Source of the DNA: Sandaracinobacteroides saxicola
Lineage (GTDB): Bacteria; Pseudomonadota; Alphaproteobacteria; Sphingomonadales; Sphingomonadaceae
Direction of reading: 5' to 3'
Assembly: GCF_014117445.1 (NCBI RefSeq)
Contig: NZ_CP059851.1
Location: 1,178,001-1,242,000 of the forward strand
DNA length: 64,000 nucleotides
Part shown: positions 63,208-64,000 of the stretch, in pieces
How positions within the stretch are numbered: the first letter of the stretch is position 1
Layout of the letters: each line of letters starts with the position of its first letter
Position numbers and translations under genes: made by a program
Notes under the pieces: model-generated
Told to the model about the DNA's origin: nothing
The model's input: only the letters and a program-made list of their open reading frames with translations
Database searches by the model: none

Positions 63208-64000
63208 CCGACATCGAAACGCTCAGCCAGTGGCGCTGCCACGGCGGCACCCAGGGCGTCTATCGCCACCATTCCACCAGCACCGGCACGCCGATGACCT
63301 TCGCCGTCTTCGTGCCCCCGCAGCATGAGGCCGGCTTCGTTCCCGTGCTCTGGTTCCTCTCCGGCCTCACCTGCACCCACGCCAACGTCATGGAGAAAGG
63401 CGGCTACCAGGCCCTCGCCGCCGAACTCGGCCTGATGATCGTCTGCCCCGACACCTCACCCCGTGGGGAGGGCGTCGCTGACGACCCGGCCTATGACCTG
63501 GGGCAGGGCGCCGGCTTCTACGTCGATGCCACACAGGCCCCCTGGTCCCCGCATTTCCGCATGCGCTCCTATGTGGAACGCGAACTGCCGGCGCTGATCG
63601 CGGCGAAGTTTCCGGCGGACGTCAGGCAGCAGGGCATCACCGGCCACAGCATGGGCGGCCATGGCGCGCTCACGCTGGCGCTGCGCAACCCCAAACGCTT
63701 CCGCAGCGTCAGCGCCTTCGCCCCCATCGTGGCGCCCGCCGCGGTGCCCTGGGGAGAGAAAGCCTTCACCGCCTACCTCGGGCACGACACCTCGCACTGG
63801 GCGCTGCACGACGCCTGCGCCCTGATCCACGCCGGCGCCCGCGTGCCGGACATCCTCGTCGACCAGGGCGGGGCCGACAGCTTCCTCGAAAGCCAGCTGC
63901 AACCCCACCGCCTGGCCGACGCCTGCGCCGCCGCCGGCATCCCGCTCACGCTGCGCCTCCACCCCGGCTACGACCACAGCTACTACTTCATCCAGACCTT
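63204..64000 (+). CDS. fghA: S-formylglutathione hydrolase, 3' end cut by window
   Basis: The hydrolase releases formate and glutathione from S-formylglutathione. The visible 265 residues have LWFLSGLTCTHANVMEKGGY, the nucleophile Ser149 in GHSMGGHGA, Asp225 in GGADSF, and His258 in HPGYDHSYYFIQ. The family is about 280 residues long, so only a short C-terminal part is missing. GTG 63204 overlaps the VOC gene stop (GTGA). Together with frmA it completes glutathione-dependent formaldehyde detoxification. Confidence 0.96.
   Translation, partial: MTDIETLSQWRCHGGTQGVYRHHSTSTGTPMTFAVFVPPQHEAGFVPVLWFLSGLTCTHANVMEKGGYQALAAELGLMIVCPDTSPRGEGVADDPAYDLGQGAGFYVDATQAPWSPHFRMRSYVERELPALIAAKFPADVRQQGITGHSMGGHGALTLALRNPKRFRSVSAFAPIVAPAAVPWGEKAFTAYLGHDTSHWALHDACALIHAGARVPDILVDQGGADSFLESQLQPHRLADACAAAGIPLTLRLHPGYDHSYYFIQT

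Overview
The window reads as a chromosomal stretch of a high-GC alphaproteobacterium, most likely a member of the Sphingomonadales. This rests on a PEPxxWA-CTERM tail on a secreted protease, a DUF1476 (ATPase zeta) gene followed by bolA and grxD, a split P-protein glycine cleavage operon behind a tandem glycine riboswitch, and an envelope cluster running frr-uppS-cdsA-dxr-rseP-bamA-skp-fabZ with no lpxD or lpxA. That last absence fits sphingolipid-bearing sphingomonads. The assignment is an inference from gene content, not from a 16S gene.

Layout. 1-8007: tightly overlapping envelope and isoprenoid operon on the + strand. 8025-14935: minus-strand leucine/isovalerate degradation set (mccB, liuC, mccA, ivd) with mobA and a 42-codon membrane peptide; a vapBC toxin-antitoxin pair sits inside it on the opposite strand. 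14976-18856: an unknown anchored protein, rpmE, and a cyanide-insensitive-type bd oxidase (cioA, cioB and a 47-residue DUF2474 subunit). 18853-23663: acyl-CoA synthetase, quinone oxidoreductase-like enzyme, entericidin-like lipoprotein, membrane protein, patatin. 23715-29117: glycine riboswitch and gcvT-gcvH-methyltransferase-gcvPA-gcvPB. 29236-33840: TonB receptor, PEP-CTERM serine protease, LuxR-type regulator. 34050-42191: msrA, DUF817, S9 peptidase, acyl-CoA dehydrogenase and SDR, LOG protein, membrane cytochrome c, pheA. 42228-50305: GGDEF-EAL protein, nudC, mutY, DciA-like protein, ATPase zeta, bolA, grxD, membrane protein, hemF, trmL. 50363-58102: haloalkane dehalogenase, VOC protein, tRNA-Asp, a DUF4130-UdgX fusion and a linked radical SAM protein, with a lysozyme-like protein and a lipoprotein between them, then DUF2306 and DUF885 proteins. 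58103-61346: a more AT-rich patch with a SpoU methyltransferase, a broken antitoxin gene, an 81-base inverted repeat, an OmpA-family protein and an unknown protein. 61499-64000: glutathione-dependent formaldehyde oxidation (frmA, a VOC gene, and fghA cut off by the window end).

The most notable non-coding signal is a three-copy repeat (31481, 48878, 54458). Each copy lies in a convergent intergenic gap and starts within one base of a stop codon. Each carries a conserved 5' hairpin followed by a second hairpin whose sequence differs completely between copies while its pairing is preserved. The most notable protein system is the DUF4130-UdgX fusion with its radical SAM partner, a proposed DNA-repair or modification set of unknown chemistry.
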